Shown: in pieces, positions 8,519 to 16,490 of the stretch
Position numbering within the stretch: the first letter of the stretch is position 1
Layout of the letters: the number at the start of each line of letters is the position of its first letter
Origin: DATGFK01 sp040007395
GTDB taxonomy: Bacteria; Chloroflexota; Anaerolineae; Aggregatilineales; UBA2796
NCBI GenBank assembly: GCA_040007395.1
Contig: JBDTVG010000050.1
Location: forward strand, 1 to 32,232
Length of the DNA stretch: 32,232 bases
Direction of reading: 5' to 3'
Made by a program: the position numbers and the translations under genes
Notes under the pieces: generated by a model
Told to the model about the DNA's origin: nothing
Database searches by the model: none
What the model saw: only the letters and a program-made list of their open reading frames with translations

Positions 8519-9526
8519 ATGCGAATCGGAATGATGAGTTTTGCCCATCTTCACGCGGAAGCCTACATTGGCAATTTGCGTGCTATTCATGATGTCGAGA
8601 TGATCGGCATTGCCGACGATAACACGGAGCGAGGCCAGCACTTTGCCAATCAGTTTGGTGCGCCTTTTTTTTCCGATTACGACTCACTGCTTGCCGAAAA
8701 ACCAGACGGAGTAGTGATTTGCTGCGAGAATAACCGCCACCGTGAACAAGTCGAGATGGCGCTTGCGGCGGGCGTAAAACATATTCTCTGCGAAAAACCG
8801 CTCGCTACGACATTGGAAGACGCGCAAGCTATCGTGCAGCAAGTGGATGCAGCCCACGCAACGCTGATGACTGCCTTCCCCATGCGGTTTAGCCCGCCAA
8901 TACGCGAAGCATATGCGACGATAAGAGCGGGGAAACTGGGTAACATTATTGGCTGCAACGCCACGAATCAGGGCGAAAATCCGGGCTATCACCGCGATTG
9001 GTTTGTCGATAAGCGACTTTCGGGCGGCGGGGCAGTCATGGATCACACAGTGCATGTGGTCGATTTGATGCGCTGGATATTTGATAGCGAAATCGCGGAA
9101 ATATACGCCGAAGCCGATAGCGCTGATCACCCACTATTCGCGGCGCCGGGATTACATATTGATACAGCGGGTATCCTGATGATTACGTTTACGAACGGTA
9201 CATTTGTCGGCCTAGATTGCAGTTGGAGCCGTCCGAATTATTATCCAACATGGGGTAATGTGCGTATCGATTTTGTGGGTGAACGCGGCTTAATTGTCGT
9301 CGATTCTTTTGCCCAACATCACATCACTTTTAGCCAGCCTAATCGCCGCCCGCTGTGGGATTACTGGGGCAGCGACACCAATCAGGCGCTTATCGACGAG
9401 TTTGCCGCCAGTATCCGGGAAAATCGCCAACCTATGATTACGGGGCGCGATGGGCTAAAAGCAGTAGAAGCCGTACTGGCAGCGTACCAATCCGCCGAAA
9501 CGCACGATACAGTAAAACTGGCTTAA
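8519..9526 (+). CDS. Second Gfo/Idh/MocA-family oxidoreductase
   Basis: A 335-residue paralogue-like partner of the preceding gene. The nucleotide-binding start is atypical: MRIGMMSFAHLHAEAY replaces the usual GxGxxG, a variant seen in some family members. The EKPLATTLEDA signature and the SGGGAVMDHTVHVVDLMRW substrate-domain segment are intact. ATG at 8519 follows AGAGGAAA by about six bases; a TTG at 8516 would add one residue. It lies 11 bases after the first dehydrogenase, so the two are almost certainly cotranscribed. Paired Gfo/Idh enzymes can carry out sequential oxidation/reduction on one sugar (inferred). Confidence 0.87.
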   Translation: MRIGMMSFAHLHAEAYIGNLRAIHDVEMIGIADDNTERGQHFANQFGAPFFSDYDSLLAEKPDGVVICCENNRHREQVEMALAAGVKHILCEKPLATTLEDAQAIVQQVDAAHATLMTAFPMRFSPPIREAYATIRAGKLGNIIGCNATNQGENPGYHRDWFVDKRLSGGGAVMDHTVHVVDLMRWIFDSEIAEIYAEADSADHPLFAAPGLHIDTAGILMITFTNGTFVGLDCSWSRPNYYPTWGNVRIDFVGERGLIVVDSFAQHHITFSQPNRRPLWDYWGSDTNQALIDEFAASIRENRQPMITGRDGLKAVEAVLAAYQSAETHDTVKLA

Positions 9527-9553
9527 CGAGAGGCGGCTCAGGGTCCACCCTAT

Positions 9554-9623
9554 AGCGGACAGGGCTTGCCCTGTCCCTACGGAATATGGTTTGGAGGTAG
9601 GGACAACGCGAGCGTTGTCCGCT
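9554..9623. repeat. Inverted pair of 27-base palindromic repeats (REP/MITE-like)
   Basis: The left copy is 9554-9580 and the right copy, inverted, is 9597-9623. Both share the outer parts AGCGGACA and TGTCCCTAC. The inner ten bases differ (GGGCTTGCCC versus ACGCTCGCGT), yet each inner part is itself self-complementary, so pairing has been kept while sequence changed. Each copy forms its own hairpin and the two can pair with each other across a 16-base spacer. This compensatory pattern is typical of intergenic REP-type elements; no transposase is nearby. Confidence 0.8.
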
Positions 9624-9765
9624 GAACCTGCCCCAAACTTTTTCAGGTGAGAAAAATTTTGATGCGTTTGTCTTGGCGCTTATTTGAGCCATCTTCCATT
9701 TTTTATTATTCAGTGCTATGATGCTTTTTATTATCCAGTAAGCATGTTGAGAAAGGTGTCACGAT

Positions 9766-9819
9766 ATGGCTAAAGTAAAAACGGTTCTTGCGGTATATGG
9801 TGCGCCAGGGAACGCTTAA
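9766..9819 (+). pseudogene. Truncated gene start or leader peptide (17 codons)
   Basis: ATG at 9766 with AAAGG ten bases upstream opens a frame encoding MAKVKTVLAVYGAPGNA before TAA. The beta-strand plus glycine-loop pattern resembles the first strand of a flavodoxin-like or Rossmann-type protein. No continuation was found in the other two frames. It could be a deletion remnant or a short leader. Confidence 0.3.
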
Positions 9820-10062
9820 CACGCTTAGATTCTGTCAGTTGGCTTAGTAATTTAAGTCTCGTTAGCATCCAGCTTCTATAGAACGCTGCGCTTGCAGTGT
9901 TTGAGTTTCCCCTCGCGTACCACCCGCCGTACTCACTATCGGCGTGAGTGGGTGTTATCCCTTGCTCACATTCCCAAATTCTTTTTCTGCGTCGTTTGTG
10001 ATTATCACAAACGATCCTGATTCTGATCAATCTACCATTTGTCTCTAAAGGGATAATCAACC

Positions 10063-11100
10063 TTGTCTTCTAATGATTTAAACAATACACGGTTCGATTC
10101 GCATAGTGATTCCGATGTAGACCAGTATACCGACTATGAAGACCTGTTTAGCCAATCTGACCGAAAAGCACGCCGCACTCGTAAGCCCACAGCAAAACAT
10201 ACGCCGAAAAAACTACAGGAGCAGGTGCTCTCTGAAATTGCCGATACCAACGCGATTGAGAGTGGCTTTCAGATAACCTATAAACCGTCCAAACACGAAG
10301 CGGGCTGGCTGCTATCTTCACTGCGTAGTTTCTTTGATCAGGAATTGATCATCGACGTATTGGCGAAAGTGAAAGGCGGCAAAGAAGCCAGTGTCTATCG
10401 TTGTCAGGCGACTCCGTCAACCGGGAAGACGCTGCTAGCCGCCAAAGTTTATCGCCCGCAAATGTTCCGAAATCTGCGTAACGATCAGCAGTATAAGGAA
10501 GGACGCGCTATCTTGAACAAGGAAGGGCACGTCATCAAGACCAACGATCATCGCATTATGCGGGCTATAGGCAAGAAATCATCATTCGGTGAACAGGTTT
10601 CTCATACATCGTGGCTTATGTACGAGTACAAAACGCTCGATACTTTGTACCGTGCTGGGGCCGCCGTACCTAAGCCCTACGCGACAGCGGATAATGCGAT
10701 TCTCATGGAGTATGTAGGTGACGAGCACACTGCGGCGCATACGCTCAGTGAACTGAGCCTCAAGCGTTCCGAAGCGCTGCCGCTGTTCACTGAAATAATG
10801 CGTAACATCGATCTGATGCTCCAACACAACATCATTCACGGCGATCTCTCAGCCTATAATGTATTGTATTGGGAGGGGCAAATCACGTTGATCGATTTCC
10901 CGCAGGTGATAGACATCAGCAGCAATCGCAGCGCCTATGCAATTCTGCTGCGCGATGTAACGCGCATCTGCGATTACTTTAGTCGCTTTGGTGTCAAAGC
11001 CGATGCAGAAGCACACACCGACGAATTCTGGAAACGTTATGCACAGACCGAACCGCATATGCTTGCGTGGGATGCGGAAGACGGTGACGAAGTGGAATAG
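10063..11100 (+). CDS. RIO1-type atypical serine/threonine kinase
   Basis: A cytoplasmic 345-residue protein with a polar, basic first 70 residues and then a RIO kinase domain. Visible motifs are the nucleotide loop VKGGKEASVYR, the ATP lysine in LLAAKVYRP, the hinge ILMEYVGDE, the catalytic loop HGDLSAYNVLYW (H259, D261, N266) and the metal-binding LIDFPQVID. All key residues are present, so it should be active. The start is TTG at 10063, with AAAGGGA about nine bases upstream and no close in-frame ATG. RIO1 acts in small-subunit ribosome maturation in archaea and eukaryotes; bacterial copies have unclear roles. Its neighbours do not suggest a pathway. It appears monocistronic, followed by a perfect hairpin at 11106-11138. 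Confidence 0.9.
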   Translation: MSSNDLNNTRFDSHSDSDVDQYTDYEDLFSQSDRKARRTRKPTAKHTPKKLQEQVLSEIADTNAIESGFQITYKPSKHEAGWLLSSLRSFFDQELIIDVLAKVKGGKEASVYRCQATPSTGKTLLAAKVYRPQMFRNLRNDQQYKEGRAILNKEGHVIKTNDHRIMRAIGKKSSFGEQVSHTSWLMYEYKTLDTLYRAGAAVPKPYATADNAILMEYVGDEHTAAHTLSELSLKRSEALPLFTEIMRNIDLMLQHNIIHGDLSAYNVLYWEGQITLIDFPQVIDISSNRSAYAILLRDVTRICDYFSRFGVKADAEAHTDEFWKRYAQTEPHMLAWDAEDGDEVE

Positions 11101-11105
11101 TCTAG

Positions 11106-11138
11106 CATGACGCTCCTGACCAATTCAGGAGCGTCATG
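11106..11138 (+). terminator. Perfect 14-bp hairpin downstream of the RIO kinase
   Basis: CATGACGCTCCTGA pairs fully with TCAGGAGCGTCATG around the loop CCAAT, five bases after the kinase stop codon. No clear T-run follows (TCTAAAATC), so it may be an atypical terminator or an mRNA 3'-end protector. Confidence 0.65.
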
Positions 11139-11218
11139 TCTAAAATCTTCGCGAAAATCGTTGACTCAGTGCGTAAGGATCAACCCGATCCAATGACGGT
11201 TAGAAAGCTTGGCAGATG

Positions 11219-11243
11219 AACAGCAGTGTGGCACACTGCTGTT
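11219..11243. promoter_or_regulatory. Perfect 12-bp-arm dyad upstream of the GH3 gene
   Basis: AACAGCAGTGTG and CACACTGCTGTT flank a single G. The near-zero spacing favours a protein-binding operator over an RNA stem. It ends 30-60 bases before the GH3 start codon candidates. The regulator is unknown; the sequence does not match the ROK dyad at 2776. Confidence 0.6.
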
Positions 11244-11302
11244 GCTAGTGATGGCGTTGTTCGCAGGGCGAAATGAAATTTTTTACGATAAGGAAGTTAG
11301 AG

Positions 11303-13219
11303 ATGCGGCGATATTCAATAGTTTTTATTACGCTCATTACGATTTTTGCCTTTAGTATTACTTTTCCCAATAGTTCAAGTGCGAAGCAAACCTTCCCCTA
11401 TCAAGACCCAAGCCTGCCAGTAGCACAGCGTGTCAAAGATTTGTTAGGGCGCATGACTATTGAGGAAAAGATTGGACAGATGACACTGGTCGAAAAGAAT
11501 GGCATTATTCCGGGCGATATTACCGATAAATTTATCGGGGGATTGCTGAGTGGCGGCGGCGAATCGCCCAATCCGAACACGCCTCAGAACTGGGTCGATA
11601 TGCTTAAAGGTTTTGAACAGCAAGCCTTAGAGACACGGTTGGGCATTCCACTGATCTATGGTATCGATGCTGTACATGGTCATAATAACGTCATCGGTGC
11701 TGTCATCTATCCGCATAATATCGGGTTAGGCGCGGCAAATGATCCCGATCTTGTTCAACGTATAGGAAGGGCAACCGCTGAAGAAATGGTCGCGACTGGT
11801 ATCCGCTGGGATTATGCGCCAGTGGTGGCGGTGGCTCAGGACATTCGTTGGGGGCGCATCTATGAAAGTTACAGCGAAAATACTGACGTTGTGACCAAGC
11901 TTTCAAGCGCCTTTATCAAAGGTTTGCAAGGCAGCAAGCTCTCCGATCCAACGAGTGTACTGGCAACGCCTAAGCACTTCATTGGTGACGGCGGCACCAC
12001 TTGGGGCAGTGCAACCACCAACAACTATCAAATCGATCAGGGCGATACGCGGGTTGATCTTCCAACATTGCGAGCGCTATTCCTGCCGCCGTATGCCGCA
12101 GCCGTAAAAGACGGGGCAATGAGTATCATGGCTTCGTTCTCTAGTTGGAATGGCCTCAAGATGCACGCTCAAAAAGCGCTCCTGACGGATTTACTTAAAG
12201 GCGAACTGGGCTTCAAGGGCTTTATCGTTTCCGATTGGGGCGGGATAGACCAGATAACCCCAGACTATTACCAAGCGGTTGTGACCGCTATCAATGCAGG
12301 CATTGATATGAATATGGTTCCGACGAGGTACCAAGTTTTCATTGATACGATGCAAGCCGCTGTTCAAAAAGGTGACATCTCGATGGATCGGATTGACGAT
12401 GCAGTCGGGCGAATCCTCACGGTCAAATTTGAATTGGGGTTATTTGAAAAGCCAATTGCGGACGCTCTGCCAATCAGTACCGTAGGCTCAGCCGCGCATC
12501 GTGCATTAGGCCGCGAGGCAGTGAGCAAATCTCTTGTCCTGCTCCAAAATAATAATCATGCACTTCCCATTTCCAAAGATGCACCGCAAATCATTGTCGC
12601 GGGCAGCGCAGCTGATGATATTGGCAGCCAATCCGGCGGTTGGACGACTACTTGGCAAGGCCAGACAGGCGACATAACACCGGGTACCACAATCCTAGCA
12701 GGCATCAAGAATGCTGTCTCCAAGAATAGTACCGTTACCTATGATATGGCAGGCAACTTTGATGATCTGAAAGATTCGAGTGGGAACGCTGTAATGGCTG
12801 ATGTTGGTATTGTTGTTGTGGGTGAAAAACCCTACGCCGAAGGGGTTGGCGATAGCAATAATCTGACCTTGAGCCAAGCCAATATTGATCTGATTCAGCA
12901 AGTACGACAGCGAAGCAAAAAGCTAATCGCGATCTTGATCTCAGGTCGTCCACTGGTCATCACCGATCAGCTAAAAACGACGGATGCTTTTGTGGCGGCA
13001 TGGTTGCCCGGAACTGAGGGTGAAGGTGTTGCCGATGTTTTGTTTGGCGACAAACCCTTTACTGGGAAACTACCGTTTACGTGGATACGCGCTGTGGATC
13101 AGCTTCCGCTGAACTTCAAGAATTTATCCACCACAGGCTGTGCTGCGCCGCTGTTTCCGTTCGGCTATGGGCTAGATGTAAATAGCACTGAACCAGCTAT
13201 TGCGGGCGCTTGTAGTTAA
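11303..13219 (+). CDS. Secreted GH3 beta-glucosidase / beta-glucan exohydrolase
   Basis: Hydrolyses beta-linked glucose from the non-reducing end of gluco-oligosaccharides outside the membrane. The 638-residue form starts at ATG 11303, preceded by AAGGAAG at six bases. It has a signal peptide (MRRYSIVFITLITIFAFSIT, cleavage near SSA-KQ). ATG 11273 would add ten residues. The N-terminal TIM barrel has GIPLIYGIDAVHGHNNV, the ATPKHFIGDGGT region and the nucleophile D311 in GFIVSDWGG. The C-terminal alpha/beta domain carries VVGEKPYAEGVGD, where E513 aligns with the acid/base of plant ExoI enzymes. The end has LPFTWIRAVDQLP and PLFPFGYGLD, typical of the exohydrolase branch. It may supply sugars to the transporter at 4126-7484 (inferred). 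A GU-containing hairpin follows the stop. Confidence 0.93.
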   Translation: MRRYSIVFITLITIFAFSITFPNSSSAKQTFPYQDPSLPVAQRVKDLLGRMTIEEKIGQMTLVEKNGIIPGDITDKFIGGLLSGGGESPNPNTPQNWVDMLKGFEQQALETRLGIPLIYGIDAVHGHNNVIGAVIYPHNIGLGAANDPDLVQRIGRATAEEMVATGIRWDYAPVVAVAQDIRWGRIYESYSENTDVVTKLSSAFIKGLQGSKLSDPTSVLATPKHFIGDGGTTWGSATTNNYQIDQGDTRVDLPTLRALFLPPYAAAVKDGAMSIMASFSSWNGLKMHAQKALLTDLLKGELGFKGFIVSDWGGIDQITPDYYQAVVTAINAGIDMNMVPTRYQVFIDTMQAAVQKGDISMDRIDDAVGRILTVKFELGLFEKPIADALPISTVGSAAHRALGREAVSKSLVLLQNNNHALPISKDAPQIIVAGSAADDIGSQSGGWTTTWQGQTGDITPGTTILAGIKNAVSKNSTVTYDMAGNFDDLKDSSGNAVMADVGIVVVGEKPYAEGVGDSNNLTLSQANIDLIQQVRQRSKKLIAILISGRPLVITDQLKTTDAFVAAWLPGTEGEGVADVLFGDKPFTGKLPFTWIRAVDQLPLNFKNLSTTGCAAPLFPFGYGLDVNSTEPAIAGACS

Positions 13220-13229
13220 GAATGAAGCC

Positions 13230-13257
13230 AAGGCAGTGCTACAAAACGCGCTGTCTT
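13230..13257 (+). terminator. Likely intrinsic terminator of the GH3 gene
   Basis: AAGGCAGTGC pairs with GCGCTGTCTT (two GU wobbles) across an 8-base loop, 11 bases after the stop codon, and runs into TTTAT. The T-tract is short, so strength is uncertain. Confidence 0.55.
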
Positions 13258-13390
13258 TATCCAGCAAGATACAATTATGGTTCGATTTGCTGGCGAAATG
13301 GGCTTGGCGTTATCATTCGCGATTGTCGGTAAAATATTGCAATAGTCGGGTCACTTCGAAGTTCACTATATTTTTGAAGCTAGCGACTAA

Positions 13391-13419
13391 TATCTCTATC
13401 AAAATAATTAGTTACTGGA
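13391..13419. promoter_or_regulatory. Shared box A (copy 1)
   Basis: This stretch ends in the 13-mer ATTAGTTACTGGA and begins TATCTCTATC. An almost identical stretch, two bases shorter, occurs at 30831-30857 in the PadR promoter region. It may be a regulator-binding or promoter element common to both. Confidence 0.55.
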
Positions 13420-13521
13420 TAACCAAAGATATTGATTTAGCACAAATTTTGCTTGCGATGATACTACTGTAATTGAGGGATATTTTGTTTGAAGAGTCGA
13501 GTTAATTGATTATATTGACTC

Positions 13522-13545
13522 TATCTAAATATTGAGATAGCATAC
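13522..13545. promoter_or_regulatory. Shared box B (copy 1) with TATCT-N8-AGATA dyad
   Basis: The first 18 bases form an inverted repeat, TATCT and AGATA separated by eight bases, a spacing like that of known PadR-family operators. The 24-base stretch recurs at 30959-30982 with three differences. It lies about 200 bases before the importer's first gene and is the best candidate operator for the aromatic operon. Confidence 0.55.
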
Positions 13546-13745
13546 GTTCAAGTTAAACTAATTACCTAGTGTTAGACTGCATGATCAACCGTGTTTTAGC
13601 TATTTAGTTCCCGATGTCATGCGGGTAGGTTGCTGGCAAGGATTTCGTTCGCCGTTTGAATTTGGAATACACCAAGTAAAAGTGAGGAATTGAGGTCGAT
13701 CACAGTTTAATCCAATAGGTCGCGTAAATTATTCAGGAGGGTTTC

Positions 13746-15035
13746 ATGAACGCAGCGAATAAACAATTTAAAACCATTTCACATCTCCTTATCATCGTCG
13801 CAACAATTCTTTTTTCGTTAAGTCTATATTCGTCACGCCCTGTGATGCTTGCTCAGGGGGGAACCCCTGCGGCTACATCTCAGGCTAACCAATGTGCCTC
13901 TGTTACCGATAGCAATGACACAATCAAGATCGGCGCTTCGGTTCCGATAACTGGTAAGTATGCTTCTGGTGGAGCGCAAATCCAGAATGGCTACCTACTC
14001 GGTGTCGCGGATGTCAATAAGGCGGGTGGCGTGGTTGTTGCTTGCCAGCGGATGAAGTTGGATCTTACCATTATCGATGATGCTTCTGATCCAACCAAAA
14101 CCGTACAAAATATGGAAACGCTGTTTTCAAGTAATCAGGTAGTCACCTATCTGGGCGGCTTTGGCAGCGATCTCCATGTGGCGGCAGCCGCTATTGCTGA
14201 AAAGAACAAGACTCCCTATCTGGGTGTAGCTTTTGCCGTGTACGGGATTCACGAAAAAGGGTTTAAGTATCTTTTCTCGCCGTTTCCCAAGTCCCCAAGC
14301 CTTGTCCAGAGCGCTTTTGATATGCTCGATACCCTCTCGCCCAAGCCCACCAATGTTGGGATCTTCGCCGAAAAAACCGATTGGGGCGCGGAGATGCGCG
14401 ATCTGTGGTCGAAAGAAGCAGCTAAACGCGGCTACAAACTGACGACTGACGAACAATATGCTCCCGGCGCAAAAGACTTCAGCACCATGATCTTGCAGGC
14501 GAAGAACGCAGGCACTGAGGTTATTATGTCTCTGCCCAACCCACCCGATGGTCTAGCTATTGTCAAGCAGATGAAAGAGCTGGCTTATACCCCTAAGCTG
14601 ACCTTCGTGATCCGTGCGGCGGATGGTGCGTCGTGGGGATCGAGTCTCGCCAAAGATGGCGACTATGTTTTGCTTATGCCCGGCTGGAATCCAGCGGTCA
14701 AGTTCGATGGCGTGACCGATATGACCAAGCGTTACTCAGATATGTTCAATACGCCCGCCCAAGCAACGGTAGGCCCAGCCTATGCAGTTATCCAAATCTT
14801 AGCCGATTCGCTTCAACGGGCTGGCTCAGTTGACCGCGATGCCATTCGCGATGCCATTGCCGCAACAAATCTGCAAAATACGGTTATTGGCCCTGTAGAA
14901 TTCAACCCCGACGGTACTGGTAAAGTGATCAATGTGGTGAATCAATACCAAGATGGTAAACAGGTGTTGGTGTGGCCCAAAGATCAGGCAGTCGGTGATT
15001 TGATTTACCCTGCTAAGGCTTTTGCTGACCGATGA
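13746..15035 (+). CDS. Branched-chain-type ABC transporter, substrate-binding protein (probable aromatic-acid binder)
   Basis: A 429-residue exported ligand-binding protein of the LivJ/LivK type (Peripla_BP_6). The hydrophobic start (LLIIVATILFSLSLYSS) acts as a signal peptide. The mature part opens with IKIGASVPITGKYASGGAQI, followed by LTIIDDASDPTKTVQNMETL, VVTYLGGFGSDLHVAAAAIA and FSTMILQAKNAGTEVIMSLP, all family features. CAGGAGGG seven bases before ATG 13746 is a strong ribosome site. The gene overlaps the next ATPase by four bases (ATGA). In soil bacteria this transporter type often imports aromatic acids such as benzoates and phenylpropanoids. The downstream vdh-P450-pca genes make an aromatic ligand more likely than an amino acid (inferred). 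Confidence 0.9.
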   Translation: MNAANKQFKTISHLLIIVATILFSLSLYSSRPVMLAQGGTPAATSQANQCASVTDSNDTIKIGASVPITGKYASGGAQIQNGYLLGVADVNKAGGVVVACQRMKLDLTIIDDASDPTKTVQNMETLFSSNQVVTYLGGFGSDLHVAAAAIAEKNKTPYLGVAFAVYGIHEKGFKYLFSPFPKSPSLVQSAFDMLDTLSPKPTNVGIFAEKTDWGAEMRDLWSKEAAKRGYKLTTDEQYAPGAKDFSTMILQAKNAGTEVIMSLPNPPDGLAIVKQMKELAYTPKLTFVIRAADGASWGSSLAKDGDYVLLMPGWNPAVKFDGVTDMTKRYSDMFNTPAQATVGPAYAVIQILADSLQRAGSVDRDAIRDAIAATNLQNTVIGPVEFNPDGTGKVINVVNQYQDGKQVLVWPKDQAVGDLIYPAKAFADR

Positions 15036-15772
15036 CGCTGCTCCAACTGGAGCGCGTCACTAAGACCTTCGGCGGGTTAACCGCAGTACAGCCGCTCGAT
15101 CTCGCCCTGTCAGAGGGCGAGATCCTCGGCTTGATCGGGCCGAATGGTGCAGGGAAGACGACTCTATTCAATTTGATTACAGGGGTATACCAGCCCACAC
15201 AGGGGCGCGTCTACTTCCGGGGTCAAGATATTACGCGATTGGGGCCGACCCAACGCTGTAAACTGGGCATCGCACGAACTTTTCAGCTTGTACGTCTCTT
15301 CCCACAAATGACAGCTTTAGAAAATGTGTGTGTAGGACGTATTTACGGACGTGAACCAGCGCATAGTCGCCGCCAAGCCGAACTGGAAGCACTGGCTATC
15401 CTTGAGAAGATCGGCATTGCTGGACAGGCGCACTTACCAGCACGCAGCCTGACTCTGGTGGATCGCAAGCGGCTTGAACTGGCAAGGGCGCTAGCTTCCC
15501 ATCCGGTGCTGCTGCTGTTAGATGAATTGCTGGCTGGCTTAAATCCATCTGAGGTGCGCGCCGCCTTGGATCTGATTAAAGAGATTCGTGCATCAGGGAC
15601 AACCATTATCATGGTTGAGCATTTGGTCAAAGCAGTTTTTAGTACCTCCGACAGGGTAGTAGTTCTGGCATTTGGAGAGAAGATTGCCGAGGGGATTCCC
15701 CGGTCAATTGCTGAAAACCCGCACGTCATTGAGGCGTATCTAGGGAAAGCACACTATGCCGGAACTGCTTGA
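15032..15772 (+). CDS. livG: Branched-chain-type ABC transporter ATPase (LivG)
   Basis: A cytoplasmic ATPase of 246 residues. Walker A is GPNGAGKTTLFN; Walker B is LLLLDELLAGLNPSE; the LivG hallmark IARTFQLVRLFPQMTALENV is present, as is the H-loop in IIMVEHLV. The signature motif is divergent (LTLVDRKRLELARAL in place of an LSGGQ-like loop), which occurs in part of the LivG family, so activity is still likely. It overlaps the binding-protein gene by four bases and the LivF gene by 17 bases, indicating tight translational coupling. Confidence 0.93.
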   Translation: MTLLQLERVTKTFGGLTAVQPLDLALSEGEILGLIGPNGAGKTTLFNLITGVYQPTQGRVYFRGQDITRLGPTQRCKLGIARTFQLVRLFPQMTALENVCVGRIYGREPAHSRRQAELEALAILEKIGIAGQAHLPARSLTLVDRKRLELARALASHPVLLLLDELLAGLNPSEVRAALDLIKEIRASGTTIIMVEHLVKAVFSTSDRVVVLAFGEKIAEGIPRSIAENPHVIEAYLGKAHYAGTA

Positions 15773-16490
15773 AGTCCATGATATAAGTGTGTCTTATGCC
15801 GATCTTCAAACGCTATGGGATATTTCACTGGAGATTAAGAAAGGCGAGTTGGTCGTCCTTGTGGGACCCAATGGGGCGGGCAAAACGACGCTGCTGCGTT
15901 CCATCGCAGGACTAGACCGTCCATCAACAGGTAGCATTCTGTTCGACGGTGAGCCAATTCATACGATCCCGGCGCATCGAATCGTAGAACGCGGGATCAT
16001 TCTCGTGCCAGAAGGTAGACGGCTATTTAAGAGCATGACGGTTCTGGAAAATCTGGAAATTGGTGCCTATAACCAAAGGGCACGACCTGAGAAAAACACA
16101 ACGCTGCAAGGGATCTTCGAAATGTTCCCTATTCTAGCTGAACGGCAACAGCAAACGGCAGGGATGTTGAGCGGTGGACAACAGCAAATGCTAGCGGTAG
16201 GCCGTGCGTTGATGGGGTTGCCACGCTTATTGCTGCTGGATGAGCCATCATTGGGATTAGCCCCGCTGGTGGTCGAGAGCATCTTTGCAACGCTCCAGAA
16301 GATCAATAGTGCGGGTGTATCGGTCATGGTCGTTGAGCAGAACGTACATGTTGTACTGGAATTGGCAAACCGTGCGTACATCATGGAGCAAGGTCGTATC
16401 GTGGGGCAGGGCACTGGCGTAGAACTACTCACTGACCAAAACGTGCGTGAGGCCTATCTGGGTTATCTACCGGAGACACCACAACCGTGA
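15756..16490 (+). CDS. livF: Branched-chain-type ABC transporter ATPase (LivF)
   Basis: Second ATPase subunit, 244 residues. It has Walker A GPNGAGKTTLLR, the LivF-typical VPEGRRLFKSMTVLENLEIG, a canonical signature LSGGQQQMLAVGRALM, Walker B LLLLDEPSLGLAP and the switch histidine region MVVEQNVH. It pairs with LivG to energise the two permeases. The stop codon overlaps the GTG start of the next gene. Confidence 0.95.
   Translation: MPELLEVHDISVSYADLQTLWDISLEIKKGELVVLVGPNGAGKTTLLRSIAGLDRPSTGSILFDGEPIHTIPAHRIVERGIILVPEGRRLFKSMTVLENLEIGAYNQRARPEKNTTLQGIFEMFPILAERQQQTAGMLSGGQQQMLAVGRALMGLPRLLLLDEPSLGLAPLVVESIFATLQKINSAGVSVMVVEQNVHVVLELANRAYIMEQGRIVGQGTGVELLTDQNVREAYLGYLPETPQP

Larger units (their letters stand above)
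9527..10062. other. Intergenic region with inverted repeats and a truncated gene start
   Basis: About 535 bases between the sugar operon and the RIO kinase. It holds a pair of inverted 27-base palindromic repeats (9554-9623) and a 17-codon open frame that looks like a gene start cut short (9766-9819). The remainder, 9820-10062, shows no convincing gene; it ends with the AAAGGGA ribosome site of the kinase. Confidence 0.6.
13220..13745. other. Long AT-rich promoter region ahead of the aromatic cluster
   Basis: About 525 bases. After the GH3 terminator the sequence is AT-rich and without a supported gene. It carries the two boxes (13391-13419 and 13522-13545) that recur upstream of the PadR gene, and ends in CAGGAGGG, a strong ribosome site for the binding-protein gene. 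The length suggests extended regulatory content. Confidence 0.6.

Noticed and set aside
15449..15493. Divergent LivG signature motif (LTLVDRKRLELARAL) as evidence of an inactive ATPase
   Set aside because: Other LivG proteins carry the same type of loop, and Walker A, Walker B and the H-loop are present.
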